Assembly (NCBI RefSeq): GCF_964036645.1
Contig: NZ_OZ038525.1
Span: 2,130,501 to 2,194,500 of the forward strand
DNA from: Tenacibaculum sp. 190524A02b
GTDB lineage: Bacteria > Bacteroidota > Bacteroidia > Flavobacteriales > Flavobacteriaceae
Direction: 5' to 3'
DNA length: 64,000 nt
Position numbers and translations under genes: made by a program. The notes beneath the pieces are model-generated. The model did no database searches. It had not been told where the DNA came from and was given only the letters and a program-made list of their open reading frames with translations. Of the stretch, positions 52,279 through 61,619 are shown one piece after another. Positions within the stretch are counted from its first letter, which is position 1, and each line of letters opens with the position of its first letter.

Positions 52279-53007
52279 ATGGCCAAATTTTTAAACACCA
52301 CAGGAGTATCATACCACTTAGAAGAACTTATAAAAAATACAGAAGATAGACTTATTCTAATTAGTCCATATCTTCAATTTCATAAAAGGATAAAAGATCA
52401 CTTAGAAAATCTTAATATTCAAAAAAAAGATATTCGTATAATATACAGAGAAAACAAACTTCAAGTTGAGGAAAGTAACTGGCTTGAAAGTCAAATTGGG
52501 ATAAGAACAAGTTTATGTAATTCCTTACATGCTAAATGTTATCTAAATGAAAAAGAAGCAATAGTTACTTCTATGAATTTATATTCATTTTCTCAACAGA
52601 ATAATGATGAAATGGGGATATACGTATCCAAAGAAAAAAACTCAGATTTGTATAACGATATTTATAATGAAGTACTAAGGCTTCTTACAATAAGTGAAGA
52701 GATTAGAATTTCAGTAAAGAAAGTAAATAATAAAGTTGAATTAAATTCAGAAAAGGCAATTGAAAGAATACTTAACAAGACTAAACTTTCTAATTCAAGA
52801 CTTCTAACCACTAAAGAATTATCTCAATTAACAGGTTTAAGTAGTAGAAAAGTAAATAGTTGGTTTACTAGTCAAAAGCTTATGTATAAAAGAGATGACG
52901 ATTGGGTAACTACTAAAAAAGGAAAGGAAATAGGAGGTATTGAAAGAAATGGACATTATGGAAGATTTGTCATTTGGCCTGAAGATATTGTCGATTATAT
53001 AAAATAA
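52279..53007 (+). CDS. Phospholipase D-like domain protein with C-terminal winged-helix-like domain
   Basis: Residues about 1-140 show a PLD-family core: LIKNTEDRLILISPYLQF, an HxK motif in LHAKCYLNEKEAIVTSMNLYSF where the family aspartate is replaced by E or N, and a terminal EMGIYV. The single copy suggests dimer formation, as in PLD-type nucleases. The C-terminal ~80 residues (TTKELSQLTGLSSRKVNSWF, then GGIERNGHYGRFVIWPEDIV) look like a helix-turn-helix or anti-repressor-like fold that would bind DNA. The 242-residue protein may be a defence- or repair-type nuclease. It ends at a bidirectional terminator. Confidence 0.75.
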   Translation: MAKFLNTTGVSYHLEELIKNTEDRLILISPYLQFHKRIKDHLENLNIQKKDIRIIYRENKLQVEESNWLESQIGIRTSLCNSLHAKCYLNEKEAIVTSMNLYSFSQQNNDEMGIYVSKEKNSDLYNDIYNEVLRLLTISEEIRISVKKVNNKVELNSEKAIERILNKTKLSNSRLLTTKELSQLTGLSSRKVNSWFTSQKLMYKRDDDWVTTKKGKEIGGIERNGHYGRFVIWPEDIVDYIK

Positions 53008-53036
53008 AATTTAGTAAGAACGCTGATATAAAAAAC

Positions 53037-53062
53037 AAAAAACGACCAATTGGTCGTTTTTG
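53037..53062. terminator. Bidirectional terminator
   Basis: CGACCAATTGGTCG is a perfect palindrome flanked by AAAAAA on the left and TTTTT on the right. It separates the convergent PLD-like and dsbD genes. Confidence 0.9.
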
Positions 53063-53064
53063 TT

Positions 53065-55086
53065 TTAGTTTATTGTAATAGTAATTCCCTCTTTAAACTT
53101 ACCTATTCCTTGTTTTAACCAATTGTAATATTCATCAACATTTGGTGTATAAGCCACTGGATCAACTAGGTTATCTTCCTCTGTGTCCATTAACACATAA
53201 TAAGGTTGAGAATTTGTTTTGTATTTAATGGTTTGTAACTCGCTCCATTTTTCCCCAATATAACGTAGCTTTTTACCCGGAGTTAACTTAGATTCTACAA
53301 TTTCATCTTCTTCTAATGCTCGTTTATCATCTACATATAAAGAGATTAATACCACTTCATTTTTTAGCAATTGTAATACCTTGTTTTTAGCCCAAACATT
53401 TTGCTCCATTTTTCTACAGTTTACACAAGCATGTCCTGTAAAATCAATCAATACTGGTTTGTTTACTTTTTTAGCATATGCCAAACCTTTATCATAATCA
53501 TTAAACGCTAAAATATTATGTGGAGGCATTAAATGTGCTCCCTCTGGAAGCTCATTTGAATGCGCTGTATTTTTACTTACATTGACACTGATGTTAGGAA
53601 CAATACTTGTTGAGCTAGTTTTTTGGTATCCTACTCCATAAGGCGATTCACTATAATGTTGAGCAGGTGGAAAAGCACTTATTAAATTTAATGGTGCGCC
53701 CCATAAACCCGGTAGCATATACACTGTGAATGCAAGTGATGCCAACCCTAAGCTTAAACGACCTACAGATATATGTGTTAAAGGAGAATCATGTGGTAAT
53801 CTAATTTTTCCAAAAAGATAAAAGGCCAATGCTCCAAAAATAGCAATCCAAATAGCTAAAAATACTTCACGCTCTAATAAGTGCAATTGCAATACTAAAT
53901 CAGCATTTGATAAAAATTTAAAGGCAAATGCTAATTCTAAAAAACCTAAGACTACTTTAACGGTGTTTAACCAACCTCCTGATTTTGGTAAAGAATTCAT
54001 CCACCCAGGGAAAATAGCAAATAAAGTAAAAGGCAATGCAATTGCTAATGAAAACCCTAACATACCTATTACTGGAGCTACTCCTCCTTTTGACGCTGAT
54101 TCTACTAATAATGTCCCTACAATAGGTCCTGTACATGAAAAAGAAACTATTGCTAAGGCTAATGCCATAAAAAAGATACCTACTATCCCTCCTTTATCAG
54201 CCTGAGCATCTACTTTAGTACTCCATGAACTGGGTAAGGTTAACTCAAAAGCTCCCAAGAAAGAAAAAGCAAAAATGACTAACAAGACAAAAAAGGCTAA
54301 ATTAAACCATACATTCGTTGATAAGGCATTTAAAGCATCTGCTCCAAAAACAGCAGTAACTATAGAACCTAAAAGTACGTATATTACAATAATAAATATC
54401 CCATAAATAATCGCATTTCTAATTCCTTGTGCTTTGTTTTTACTTTGTTTGGTAAAGAAACTTACCGTCATAGGAATCATTGGAAATACACATGGTGTTA
54501 ATAACGCTGCAAACCCTGAGAAAAAAGCTATTAAAAAAATAGACAATAGTCCTTTTTGACTTTTATTATCTTCACCCTTTTTTTTTAAACTACTTACTTT
54601 TTTAGCTTTGGTTAAATCAAAATTTAAATCTACTTCTTTAGGTGGTAAACATTGAGTATCTCTACACACCATAAACTCAACCGATCCTTTAATATTAGTA
54701 ACTCCTTCTGTTACTTTTATACGCTGTTCAAACTTGGCTTTCTTACTAAAAGATTTTACTTTCATTTCAAAAGTAGGATCATTTACCGTATGTCCCTTTT
54801 CTTCTTTTACTTCTCCTTCTAATGTGTATTTGTCGTTTTTATCAAATAAAAATGACGTTGGAATTGGCCCTCCTTTAGCTACTTTTTGCGAGTATATATG
54901 CCAACCAGCGTCTATTTTTGCAGTAGCAATTAAATTGTACTCTGTTTCGGATATTTTTTCAACAGAAGTTGACCAAGATACTGGGTTAAAAATCTGGGAA
55001 AAAGCTGGGTTTATAAAAGCTAAAAGAAGAAACGTTACTAAAGTATATACTCTTGTATTTTGTTTAAAGGTTACCAATCTATTCAT
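53065..55086 (-). CDS. dsbD: Thiol:disulfide interchange protein DsbD-like
   Basis: The 673-residue protein has a signal peptide (about 1-30), an N-terminal periplasmic DsbD-alpha-type domain ([20 protein letters not shown] to [14 protein letters not shown], with two cysteines), eight or so membrane helices (about 180-460, including [15 protein letters not shown] and [17 protein letters not shown] with the redox cysteines) and a C-terminal thioredoxin domain with CVNC at about 552-555. It carries electrons from cytoplasmic thioredoxin to the envelope, serving disulfide reduction and cytochrome c maturation. The length and domain order are as expected. Confidence 0.92.
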   Translation of the reverse strand: MNRLVTFKQNTRVYTLVTFLLLAFINPAFSQIFNPVSWSTSVEKISETEYNLIATAKIDAGWHIYSQKVAKGGPIPTSFLFDKNDKYTLEGEVKEEKGHTVNDPTFEMKVKSFSKKAKFEQRIKVTEGVTNIKGSVEFMVCRDTQCLPPKEVDLNFDLTKAKKVSSLKKKGEDNKSQKGLLSIFLIAFFSGFAALLTPCVFPMIPMTVSFFTKQSKNKAQGIRNAIIYGIFIIVIYVLLGSIVTAVFGADALNALSTNVWFNLAFFVLLVIFAFSFLGAFELTLPSSWSTKVDAQADKGGIVGIFFMALALAIVSFSCTGPIVGTLLVESASKGGVAPVIGMLGFSLAIALPFTLFAIFPGWMNSLPKSGGWLNTVKVVLGFLELAFAFKFLSNADLVLQLHLLEREVFLAIWIAIFGALAFYLFGKIRLPHDSPLTHISVGRLSLGLASLAFTVYMLPGLWGAPLNLISAFPPAQHYSESPYGVGYQKTSSTSIVPNISVNVSKNTAHSNELPEGAHLMPPHNILAFNDYDKGLAYAKKVNKPVLIDFTGHACVNCRKMEQNVWAKNKVLQLLKNEVVLISLYVDDKRALEEDEIVESKLTPGKKLRYIGEKWSELQTIKYKTNSQPYYVLMDTEEDNLVDPVAYTPNVDEYYNWLKQGIGKFKEGITITIN

Positions 55087-55210
55087 TTTAAGTTTATTTG
55101 TTAAACAACAATCTATACCTGTTATAGTTAACTACTATAGAATTGCTAATTGCAATAATACCAATTATGCAATGGATAATACGTTTGTTTTCGTAAAAAA
55201 GTATTAAGTC

Positions 55211-55232
55211 TGTAACCAATGTTACACATTGG
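55211..55232. promoter_or_regulatory. CRP/FNR-like inverted repeats upstream of dsbD
   Basis: TGTAACCAATGTTACA is an inverted repeat with TGTAA-N6-TTACA spacing, like CRP/FNR-superfamily sites. A second inverted repeat, CCAATGT-TAC-ACATTGG (55216-55232), overlaps it. They lie about 130 bases before the dsbD start. Confidence 0.4.
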
Positions 55233-55276
55233 CTCATTTATTAACTTTAGCTGAATTTAATTAAATACTTTTTTAA

Positions 55277-56023
55277 TTACTCTTCTTTTTCATTGATTAC
55301 TAAATGCGGTACTTTATTCACATCCCAATTAATTACCAAACCTTGCGCCAAACGTTGTGCGATTTCTTTTCCGTATAAATGTTCACATAAGTATAAAGCG
55401 GCTTCAAATGATTTTGCGCCTCCTGCTGAAGTAATATACTTACCATCATGTACAAATAACACTTCTTTTCTAATATCTAACTCCGGAAATAGCGCTCTCA
55501 TTTTATCTATATCCGAAGGAAATGTTGTAGACACTTTGCCTTTTAGTAATCCTGCTTTTGCTAGTACAAATGCACCATCACAATGTGAGGTTACATAGTC
55601 AGCTTCTTCCGCTACTTTACTAACAAAATTCAACATTTTAGTATCTTCTAAGTCAGTATCTAAATGGTGTTCTGCACTAGGTACTACTAAAATATCTATT
55701 TTTGGTAAACTGTCTTTTAAATAATTAAAATCAGGTAACAATCGGATTCCTTCAAACGTAGTTATTGGTTTATCAGTGTTTGCTACGGTAAAAACATTCA
55801 TTGCTTTGATTCCTTTTCTAAAAATAGTATGTTGAAAAATATCAAACGGTGCTGTCAACTCTGTATTAAAAGTACCATCCATTATTAAAAAAGCAACGTT
55901 GTATCTGTTAGGTTCTAGTTTTGGAAATTCTTTTTTAGGTATGGTAGCTACTACTTTTTCTGTAACTGGTTGTTTGCATTTTGTTAAAAATACGATTGCT
56001 AGGATTGATAGTACTACTCTCAT
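55277..56023 (-). CDS. DJ-1/PfpI family lipoprotein
   Basis: The 248-residue protein has a lipoprotein-like N-terminus (MRVVLSILAIVFLTKC, cysteine at 16) and a DJ-1/PfpI domain: YNVAFLIMDGTFNTELTAPFDI, DILVVPSAEHHLDT and the nucleophile cysteine in YVTSHCDGAFVLAKAGLL. KYITSAGGAKSFEAALYLCEHLYG near the C-terminus completes the fold. An envelope anchor is unusual for this family. It could handle reactive carbonyl damage or be a regulator-type relative; I cannot decide. It is upstream of dsbD on the same strand. Confidence 0.85.
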   Translation of the reverse strand: MRVVLSILAIVFLTKCKQPVTEKVVATIPKKEFPKLEPNRYNVAFLIMDGTFNTELTAPFDIFQHTIFRKGIKAMNVFTVANTDKPITTFEGIRLLPDFNYLKDSLPKIDILVVPSAEHHLDTDLEDTKMLNFVSKVAEEADYVTSHCDGAFVLAKAGLLKGKVSTTFPSDIDKMRALFPELDIRKEVLFVHDGKYITSAGGAKSFEAALYLCEHLYGKEIAQRLAQGLVINWDVNKVPHLVINEKEE

Positions 56024-56159
56024 AATAGCGTTAATGTTTTTTGCTAAAATAAAGCTTTTGATTTTCTGTTTTAAAAGTCATTTAATTTTTTTAACATCAG
56101 TTACTTTATCAATTCATTCTTTTAAGTATATTTACCTCTATTTTTTTATAAAATCAACT

Positions 56160-58097
56160 ATGAAACCAGTTTATAAACTTTTCATTTTAGGCTTACTTGT
56201 TTTTATGAGTAGTTGCGCTAAAAAAACAACTAAAAAAGCAATCCTTACAACTTCTCCAGAAGAAGACACGTATGTAGCCGATAATTATACAAAACAAGAA
56301 GTTCGTATTACTATGCGAGACGGTATTAAATTGCATACTACTATTTATACTCCTAAAGATACTAGTAAAACCTACCCTATTTTATTACAACGTACTCCTT
56401 ACAGCTGTAGTCCATATGGTAAAGATGCTTTCAAAACTAAAATTGGACCTAATCCTATTTTAATGAAAGAAGGAAATATTATTGTATATCAAGATGTTCG
56501 TGGCCGTTGGATGAGTGAAGGTGTTTATGATAATATGCGTGCTTATATTCCTAATAAAAAGGAAAAACAAACCGATGAAACTACAGATACCTATGATACG
56601 ATTGATTGGCTAGTTAAAAACGTACAACATACCAATGGAAAAGTTGGAACTTGGGGAATTTCATATCCAGGACACTATACTACAGTTTCTGCCATTGATG
56701 CACATCCTGCTTTGAAAGCAGCTTCTCCACAAGCTTGTATTGGAGACTTCTTTTTTGATGATTTTCACCATAATGGCGCTTTTTTACTAAGTTATTTTAA
56801 AGTAATCCCATTGTTTGGAACGTATAAAGATCAACCTACAGATTCATCTTGGTATTCTTTTCCTGATATGAAAACAGAGGATCAATATCAGTTTTTTTTA
56901 GACAAAGGTCCTTTAAAAAACTTGAACTCTTATTTTAAGTATGAAAAGCTAGATAGTAAGAATGTTGCTAATAAAAATCAAGTAGATGACTTTTTTTGGA
57001 AAGAAATTGTTGAACATCCTAATTATGATTCTATATGGAAGAGCAAAGGTATTATTCAGCATTTAAATAAAGTGCCTTCTACTGTAGCAACTATGATTGT
57101 AGGAGGATGGTTTGATGCTGAGGATTTATATGGTCCTTTAGAAACTTATAAGAAAATTGAAAAGCACCAACCTAATAACTACAATACCTTAGTTTTTGGA
57201 CCGTGGGATCATGGTGGATGGGCTAGAAATAAAAAAGCTAATACTGTAGGTAATTATTACTTTGGAGATTCTATTTCTTTAAACTTTCAAAAAGATATAG
57301 AAACTAAATTTTTTAATCATTTTTTAAAAGGTGATGGTTCACATCAATCAAAATTACCCGAAGCCTATGTTTTTGATACTGGTAGAAAAAGCTGGAAATC
57401 GTATGCCACTTGGCCTCCTAAAAATGCCCATAAGCAAACTTTTTTCCTATCTAATAATCAAGAGTTAACAACCAAAAAGAATGATGCTAATAAAATTAAT
57501 TTTATTAGTGATATTAAAAGACCTGTTCCTTATTCTGAAGATATTAAAACTGTTTACACTCCTAGAAAATATATGACCGACGATCAACGTTTTGCTGCTA
57601 GAAGGCCAGATGTGTTGGTTTTTGAAACTGATGTTTTAACAGAAGATTTTACGTTGGCTGGTGATATTTTAGCGAAACTAAAAGTGGCTACTACTGGTAC
57701 AGCGGCAGACTGGATTGTTAAAATTATTGATGTACACCCTAACAGTATGGAAAATGATAATGCTGAAATGCAAACTCATTTAAAACTTAGTAATTATCAT
57801 TTAATGGTTAGAAGTGAAGTGATGCGTGGGCGCTTTAGAAATAGTTTTTCAAATCCTGAGCCTTTTACTCCTAATAAAAAAACAGCTGTTAATATAAAGC
57901 TACAAGACGTTTTTCATACGTTTAAAAAGGGACATAAATTACAAATTCAAGTACAAAGTACTTGGTTTCCTTTAATTGATTTGAATCCGCAAACATATGT
58001 TCCTAATATTTATAAGGCAGAAGAAAAAGATTTTAAAACACAAACACATTCTGTTTTTACAGATTCTAGTATTGATTTTACCGTTTTAAAAGAGTAA
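56160..58097 (+). CDS. CocE/NonD-family hydrolase lipoprotein
   Basis: ATG 56160 gives a lipoprotein signal (MKPVYKLFILGLLVFMSSC); the longer open frame back to 55899 lies in the opposite gene and is rejected. The 645-residue product shows the CocE/X-Pro dipeptidyl-peptidase-type hydrolase fold: VRITMRDGIKLHTTIYTPKD, PILLQRTPYSC, VYQDVRGRWMSEG, nucleophile GTWGISYPGHY (serine about 167), an acid/His pair including WDHGGW, and a C-terminal jelly-roll (LAGDILAKLKVATTGTAADW). It probably cleaves esters or amides, for example beta-lactams or acylated peptides, outside the cytoplasm. Substrate unknown. Confidence 0.87.
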   Translation: MKPVYKLFILGLLVFMSSCAKKTTKKAILTTSPEEDTYVADNYTKQEVRITMRDGIKLHTTIYTPKDTSKTYPILLQRTPYSCSPYGKDAFKTKIGPNPILMKEGNIIVYQDVRGRWMSEGVYDNMRAYIPNKKEKQTDETTDTYDTIDWLVKNVQHTNGKVGTWGISYPGHYTTVSAIDAHPALKAASPQACIGDFFFDDFHHNGAFLLSYFKVIPLFGTYKDQPTDSSWYSFPDMKTEDQYQFFLDKGPLKNLNSYFKYEKLDSKNVANKNQVDDFFWKEIVEHPNYDSIWKSKGIIQHLNKVPSTVATMIVGGWFDAEDLYGPLETYKKIEKHQPNNYNTLVFGPWDHGGWARNKKANTVGNYYFGDSISLNFQKDIETKFFNHFLKGDGSHQSKLPEAYVFDTGRKSWKSYATWPPKNAHKQTFFLSNNQELTTKKNDANKINFISDIKRPVPYSEDIKTVYTPRKYMTDDQRFAARRPDVLVFETDVLTEDFTLAGDILAKLKVATTGTAADWIVKIIDVHPNSMENDNAEMQTHLKLSNYHLMVRSEVMRGRFRNSFSNPEPFTPNKKTAVNIKLQDVFHTFKKGHKLQIQVQSTWFPLIDLNPQTYVPNIYKAEEKDFKTQTHSVFTDSSIDFTVLKE

Positions 58098-58126
58098 CTC
58101 TTTATAAAATCACATAAATCTATAGT

Positions 58127-58165
58127 AAAAAAGGGGCATAAATTTAAAATTTATGTCCCTTTTTT
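58127..58165. terminator. Bidirectional terminator with an 18-bp stem
   Basis: AAAAAAGGGGCATAAATT pairs with AATTTATGTCCCTTTTTT (one G-T wobble) around a three-base loop. It serves the CocE-like gene and the convergent small peptide gene. Confidence 0.92.
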
Positions 58166-58189
58166 CAACACTACAAATATGATTATTTC

Positions 58190-58369
58190 TTAATAGCAAT
58201 ATTCTCTACTTGTTACACAAGTATCAGTTCTATATCTTATTACAAAACAGCATACTCTTCCAGACCTACAATCACTATCTGAATAACACTGACGCGGTCC
58301 TCCTCCGTTAATTGATAGTTGCTTTTCTTTAGTTAAAGTTTCTCCTAAAGTTGAAATTATTTTTTTCAT
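58190..58369 (-). CDS. Six-cysteine double-glycine-leader peptide (candidate bacteriocin/natural product)
   Basis: A complete 59-residue frame (ATG 58367-58369 on the minus strand, TAA 58190-58192) was found by reading the intergenic sequence. The first 24 residues look like a bacteriocin-type leader (MKKIISTLGETLTKEKQ, then LSINGGG), and the rest is a short cysteine-rich core with C28, C34, C40, C41, C51 and C58 in the order C-x5-C-x5-CC-x9-C-x6-C, with SDSDC near the start of the core. The pattern is consistent with three disulfides. It lies 70 bases downstream of a CPBP protease gene on the same strand and ends at the terminator at 58127. No transporter is next to it. Function is inferred. 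Confidence 0.78.
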   Translation of the reverse strand: MKKIISTLGETLTKEKQLSINGGGPRQCYSDSDCRSGRVCCFVIRYRTDTCVTSREYCY

Positions 58370-58439
58370 TTTTAAATAAAAGTTTGGTTAGTTAATTCTA
58401 TAAATTTATAATATTAACCTCCGCATGGCTTTCTAAAAA

Positions 58440-59249
58440 TTACCCTTTTCTTATATAATTTTTACTTCTTAAACCTATAAGATCATTCTTTTTCATTAAG
58501 ATAATTGCATAAACCAAACAAGGTAAAACGAGTAATGAAATTATTATGGCATTTTCTAATGACATTATACTTGAAATTTCTTTTTTAGGTAATCCAACTG
58601 TATCTAATCCTCCTATAAAATCAATTAAAGCATGCATTATTATTAATGGATATATTCTTTTAACAATTAATAATAATACTCCAAATAACACACCTATAAA
58701 CATTGCAAATACTACTTGAGATAATTCTCCATAAAGTCCTTTATTGAACTTTAAAATATGTAACAAACCAAAAAAGAATGATGCAAACACAACTGATTGA
58801 ATGATCTTTTTTTTAGTATTTCCCATATACTTTATTAGGTGAGATTGTAAAAAGCCTCGTATGCTTAATTCTTCTGCTAAACCAATGGATATACAGTAAA
58901 TTATAAATACTAATAATTCTAATGATAGTAGTTTATTAGGATCTAAATCATCCATTATTAATAGGTTTAAAAGTGTTAAATAAAGCAATGGTATTATTAA
59001 TAAATATACTTTTTGAGGCTTTATAGCTTTATTAAGCCCAGCTAAATCCGTTAATTTATTTTTCTTAATGAAGATGTAAGAAAATATTATTAGGATACTA
59101 TTAGCAATTGTACTCAATAAAGTATGCGTTTGATAATCATTCATTCCTTTTTCTAACAATTCTTTTATACAATATTCTCTAAGTAAAATGATTGTTATTA
59201 ATATTGTAATAAATTGTAATAGTTGTTTCCAAAACTTTTGCTTAGTCAT
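58440..59249 (-). CDS. CPBP family intramembrane metalloprotease (candidate immunity/processing protein)
   Basis: The 269-residue protein has about seven membrane helices and the CPBP (Abi/CAAX-like) motifs: EELSIRGFLQSHLIK (E126, E127, R131), FFGLLHILKF (H164) and IMHALIDFIGG with a further histidine. In bacteriocin loci such proteins often provide self-immunity; elsewhere they process prenylated or other membrane peptides. The gene immediately precedes the small cysteine-rich peptide gene on the same strand, so immunity or processing of that peptide is a good inference but unproven. Confidence 0.87.
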   Translation of the reverse strand: MTKQKFWKQLLQFITILITIILLREYCIKELLEKGMNDYQTHTLLSTIANSILIIFSYIFIKKNKLTDLAGLNKAIKPQKVYLLIIPLLYLTLLNLLIMDDLDPNKLLSLELLVFIIYCISIGLAEELSIRGFLQSHLIKYMGNTKKKIIQSVVFASFFFGLLHILKFNKGLYGELSQVVFAMFIGVLFGVLLLIVKRIYPLIIMHALIDFIGGLDTVGLPKKEISSIMSLENAIIISLLVLPCLVYAIILMKKNDLIGLRSKNYIRKG

Positions 59250-59350
59250 TTTTTCAATTATTTGGTTATTCTTTTTAAAGACGAATTACCACTTTATTTG
59301 TTACCAAATTCCTAACTTAAATTAACTCACCAGAACTGATACTACTTTCC

Positions 59351-59358
59351 TATCTTTG
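59351..59358 (+). promoter_or_regulatory. -7 box for the GNAT gene
   Basis: TATCTTTG fits TAnnTTTG, 21 bases before ATG 59380. The in-frame TTG 59356 lies within the box and is therefore not the start. Confidence 0.5.
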
Positions 59359-59379
59359 GTGTGGAAAACAATTAATTTT

Positions 59380-59880
59380 ATGGAATTTTCTTTACATCTT
59401 ATCAAAATTGATGAGCTACCAAATATTTTAGTTTTATTTAAAGAAGCAGCCGAAAAGATTGCTAAGAAAAACATTGATCATTGGCAGTATTGGAAAAATC
59501 CTCCTAAAGAAAAAATTAAATGGGTTAAAGAAGGTATTGATAATAATGAATTTTTCTTCATAAAAGATACTAACAAAAACATGCTTGGAATGGTACGTAT
59601 TTTAAAAGAGGATACATTGTATTGGGGAAACACTAATGACAATGCCATTTATGTACACTCTTTAGTTATAAAAGAACAATTTGAGGGAAAAGGAATGGGA
59701 ACTAAAATATTAAATATGATAGCATCTAATGCAAAAATTGACGGTGTAAATTTTCTTCGTTTAGATTGTGTTGCTAATAATAAAGGGCTTTGTAATTATT
59801 GTGAAAAACAAGGTTTTGTTAAGGTAGGTGAAAAAATAATGCCTTTGTCTGTTAACAATTTATATCAAAAAAAATTATAG
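59380..59880 (+). CDS. GNAT family N-acetyltransferase
   Basis: Starting at ATG 59380 (the open extension begins inside the promoter box), the 166-residue protein has GNAT features: a helical N-terminus, the beta strand NAIYVHSLVIKEQFEGKGMGTKIL with the Q/x-x-G-x-G/A acetyl-CoA loop, and FLRLDCVANNKGLCNYCEKQGF toward the C-terminus. Substrate unknown. It is convergent with aat, whose stop overlaps its 3' end by about six bases, and divergent from the CPBP gene. Confidence 0.87.
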   Translation: MEFSLHLIKIDELPNILVLFKEAAEKIAKKNIDHWQYWKNPPKEKIKWVKEGIDNNEFFFIKDTNKNMLGMVRILKEDTLYWGNTNDNAIYVHSLVIKEQFEGKGMGTKILNMIASNAKIDGVNFLRLDCVANNKGLCNYCEKQGFVKVGEKIMPLSVNNLYQKKL

Positions 59881-60498
59881 CCATTTTAAAAATGTTTCTC
59901 TTGATATTTCTCTAGCCCCCAAACTTGCTAAGTGGTCGTTATAAACTTGGCAGTCTATTAATTTATAGCCACAGTTTTGAGCTAAATGAATAAAAGCTAC
60001 TTTACTCATATTACTAGCTTTACTAAACATACTTTCTCCACAAAAAACACCATTACCTACATCTACACCATAAAGCCCTCCAACTATTTTTTGATCTTTC
60101 CAAACTTCTAGTGATTTTGCATATCCCTTTTTATGTAATGTTATATAGGCATCAAACATTTCATCTGTTATCCAAGTTCCAAATTGATCTTTCCTATAGA
60201 TATATTTACAATTATAAACAACTTCAGCAAAAGCTTTATTTTCTGTTATTAAAAAATCGCCTTTATTCAACACTTGTTTCATCGATTTAGAAACTTTCAC
60301 TTCTTCAGGAAATAACACCATACGTTCAGGAGGACTATGCCACACAATAGGTTCTCCTTCATTATACCAAGGAAAAATTCCATTTTTATAAGCATGAATT
60401 AAACGCTCTAATGACAAGTCTCCTCCAAGTGCTAATACTCCATCTTCAGTAGCCATTGAATAAGGTGGAAATTCTATTTTTTCAGAAAGCCAAATCAT
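59875..60498 (-). CDS. aat: Leucyl/phenylalanyl-tRNA-protein transferase
   Basis: The 207-residue enzyme transfers Leu or Phe from tRNA to N-terminal Lys/Arg of proteins, marking them for ClpAP degradation (N-degron pathway). Signatures are FPPYSMATEDGVLALGGDLS, LIHAYKNGIFPWYNEGEPIVWHSPPERMVL and the catalytic block GTWITDEMFDAYITLHKKGYAKSLE, then GLYGVDVGNGVFCGESMFSKASNMSK. The length is normal. The 3' end overlaps that of the convergent GNAT gene. Confidence 0.95.
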   Translation of the reverse strand: MIWLSEKIEFPPYSMATEDGVLALGGDLSLERLIHAYKNGIFPWYNEGEPIVWHSPPERMVLFPEEVKVSKSMKQVLNKGDFLITENKAFAEVVYNCKYIYRKDQFGTWITDEMFDAYITLHKKGYAKSLEVWKDQKIVGGLYGVDVGNGVFCGESMFSKASNMSKVAFIHLAQNCGYKLIDCQVYNDHLASLGAREISRETFLKWL

Positions 60499-60551
60499 GT
60501 TATAAATACATAGTTGTAGATGAATGCAAAGTTACATTATTTAAACAGAAA

Positions 60552-61613
60552 CTATAGGTTTAGCAACTTTAAAGTAAGGTTTCTTTGTATCTTTTTTGTT
60601 TCAGTTTCTACAAATTTACTTACACTAAATATTTGCTTTGGTTTTTCATATTTATGAAAGTTATTTGCCTCCTCTATTTCTTTTTCTAGCATAAATTTTT
60701 CTCGTTCAGTCATTTCTTTTTCTACAATTAAAACTAACTTTTCTCCTAATTTTTCGTCTTTAATACCAGCAACAAAAAAACGAGAGGGAATAATCAATGC
60801 TAGTTTTTCCTCAATCTTTTCCGGGTGTAATTTAACTCCTCCTGAGTTTATTACATTATCATAGCGTCCAAGCCATTCGAAACTGGTTTCAGATTTTAAT
60901 ACTACCACATCATTTGTTACTATTTTTTCCTTAGCTACTTTTGGAGCGTTTATTACTAAACAATTTCGTTTATCTAAGGCTATGTTAACATTTGGTAAAA
61001 CTTGGTAATAAGATACTTCTTTATTGAGTGAAAAATGATTCAACTTTTTAACAGCAATATGCGTTATGGTTTCTGTCATTCCGTAAGTTGCATAAATTTT
61101 AGTAGACTTATTTTGAATTTGTTTATATAAATCATTTGAAACGACTCCTCCTCCAACAATAAGTTTTTCTATTTTACCTAACTCTTTAAGTGATGCTGCT
61201 AATTGCATTGGCACCATTGCACAAAAGTCATATTTTTTTTCTACATTTTTTAATGGATTCGCTTCTGCTCTTTTTATATCTATGTGCCACCCTAAGGTTA
61301 ATGCTCTAACCAACATCATTTTACCCGCAATATAATTTACAGACATACATAACAATGCTGATGTTTTTTCTGGTAACTCAAAAAAAGCTCCTGTTGCTTT
61401 TGCTGAATTTACCATGTATTCTTTTTTAAGTTTTATGGATTTGGGCTTTCCTGTTGATCCTGAAGTTTGAACTATTACAAAATCATTAACATCATACCAA
61501 GCCTTTAAAAAGCTAACTACTTCTTCAGAAAGTTTTTTAGAAAACATTAATAAATCTTCAATGCTTTCAAATGATTTTCCATTCAATTTAAAACTAGCAT
61601 GAATAAACTTCAT
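60552..61613 (-). CDS. menE: AMP-forming acyl-CoA ligase, MenE-like
   Basis: The 353-residue protein is short for an acyl-CoA synthetase but has the core: VIVQTSGSTGKPKSIKLKKE (ATP motif), LLCMSVNYIAGKMMLVRALTLG, IYATYGMTETITHIA and WLGRYDNVINSGGVKLHPEKIEE with a C-terminal catalytic-lysine block ending in KKIQRN. O-succinylbenzoate-CoA ligase in Bacteroidota is of this compact type. The nearby menC-like gene and the menF operon support menaquinone synthesis. It starts six bases downstream of the CPBP gene. Confidence 0.85.
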   Translation of the reverse strand: MKFIHASFKLNGKSFESIEDLLMFSKKLSEEVVSFLKAWYDVNDFVIVQTSGSTGKPKSIKLKKEYMVNSAKATGAFFELPEKTSALLCMSVNYIAGKMMLVRALTLGWHIDIKRAEANPLKNVEKKYDFCAMVPMQLAASLKELGKIEKLIVGGGVVSNDLYKQIQNKSTKIYATYGMTETITHIAVKKLNHFSLNKEVSYYQVLPNVNIALDKRNCLVINAPKVAKEKIVTNDVVVLKSETSFEWLGRYDNVINSGGVKLHPEKIEEKLALIIPSRFFVAGIKDEKLGEKLVLIVEKEMTEREKFMLEKEIEEANNFHKYEKPKQIFSVSKFVETETKKIQRNLTLKLLNL

Positions 61614-61619
61614 CGAAAA

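Noticed and set aside
55899..56159. N-terminal extension of the CocE-like gene
   Set aside because: It lies antisense to the DJ-1 gene, and ATG 56160 gives a standard lipoprotein signal.
58418..58442. Minus-strand tail reading FRKPCGG after the CPBP stop, resembling a peptide remnant
   Set aside because: No start codon or leader lies in frame; probably chance.
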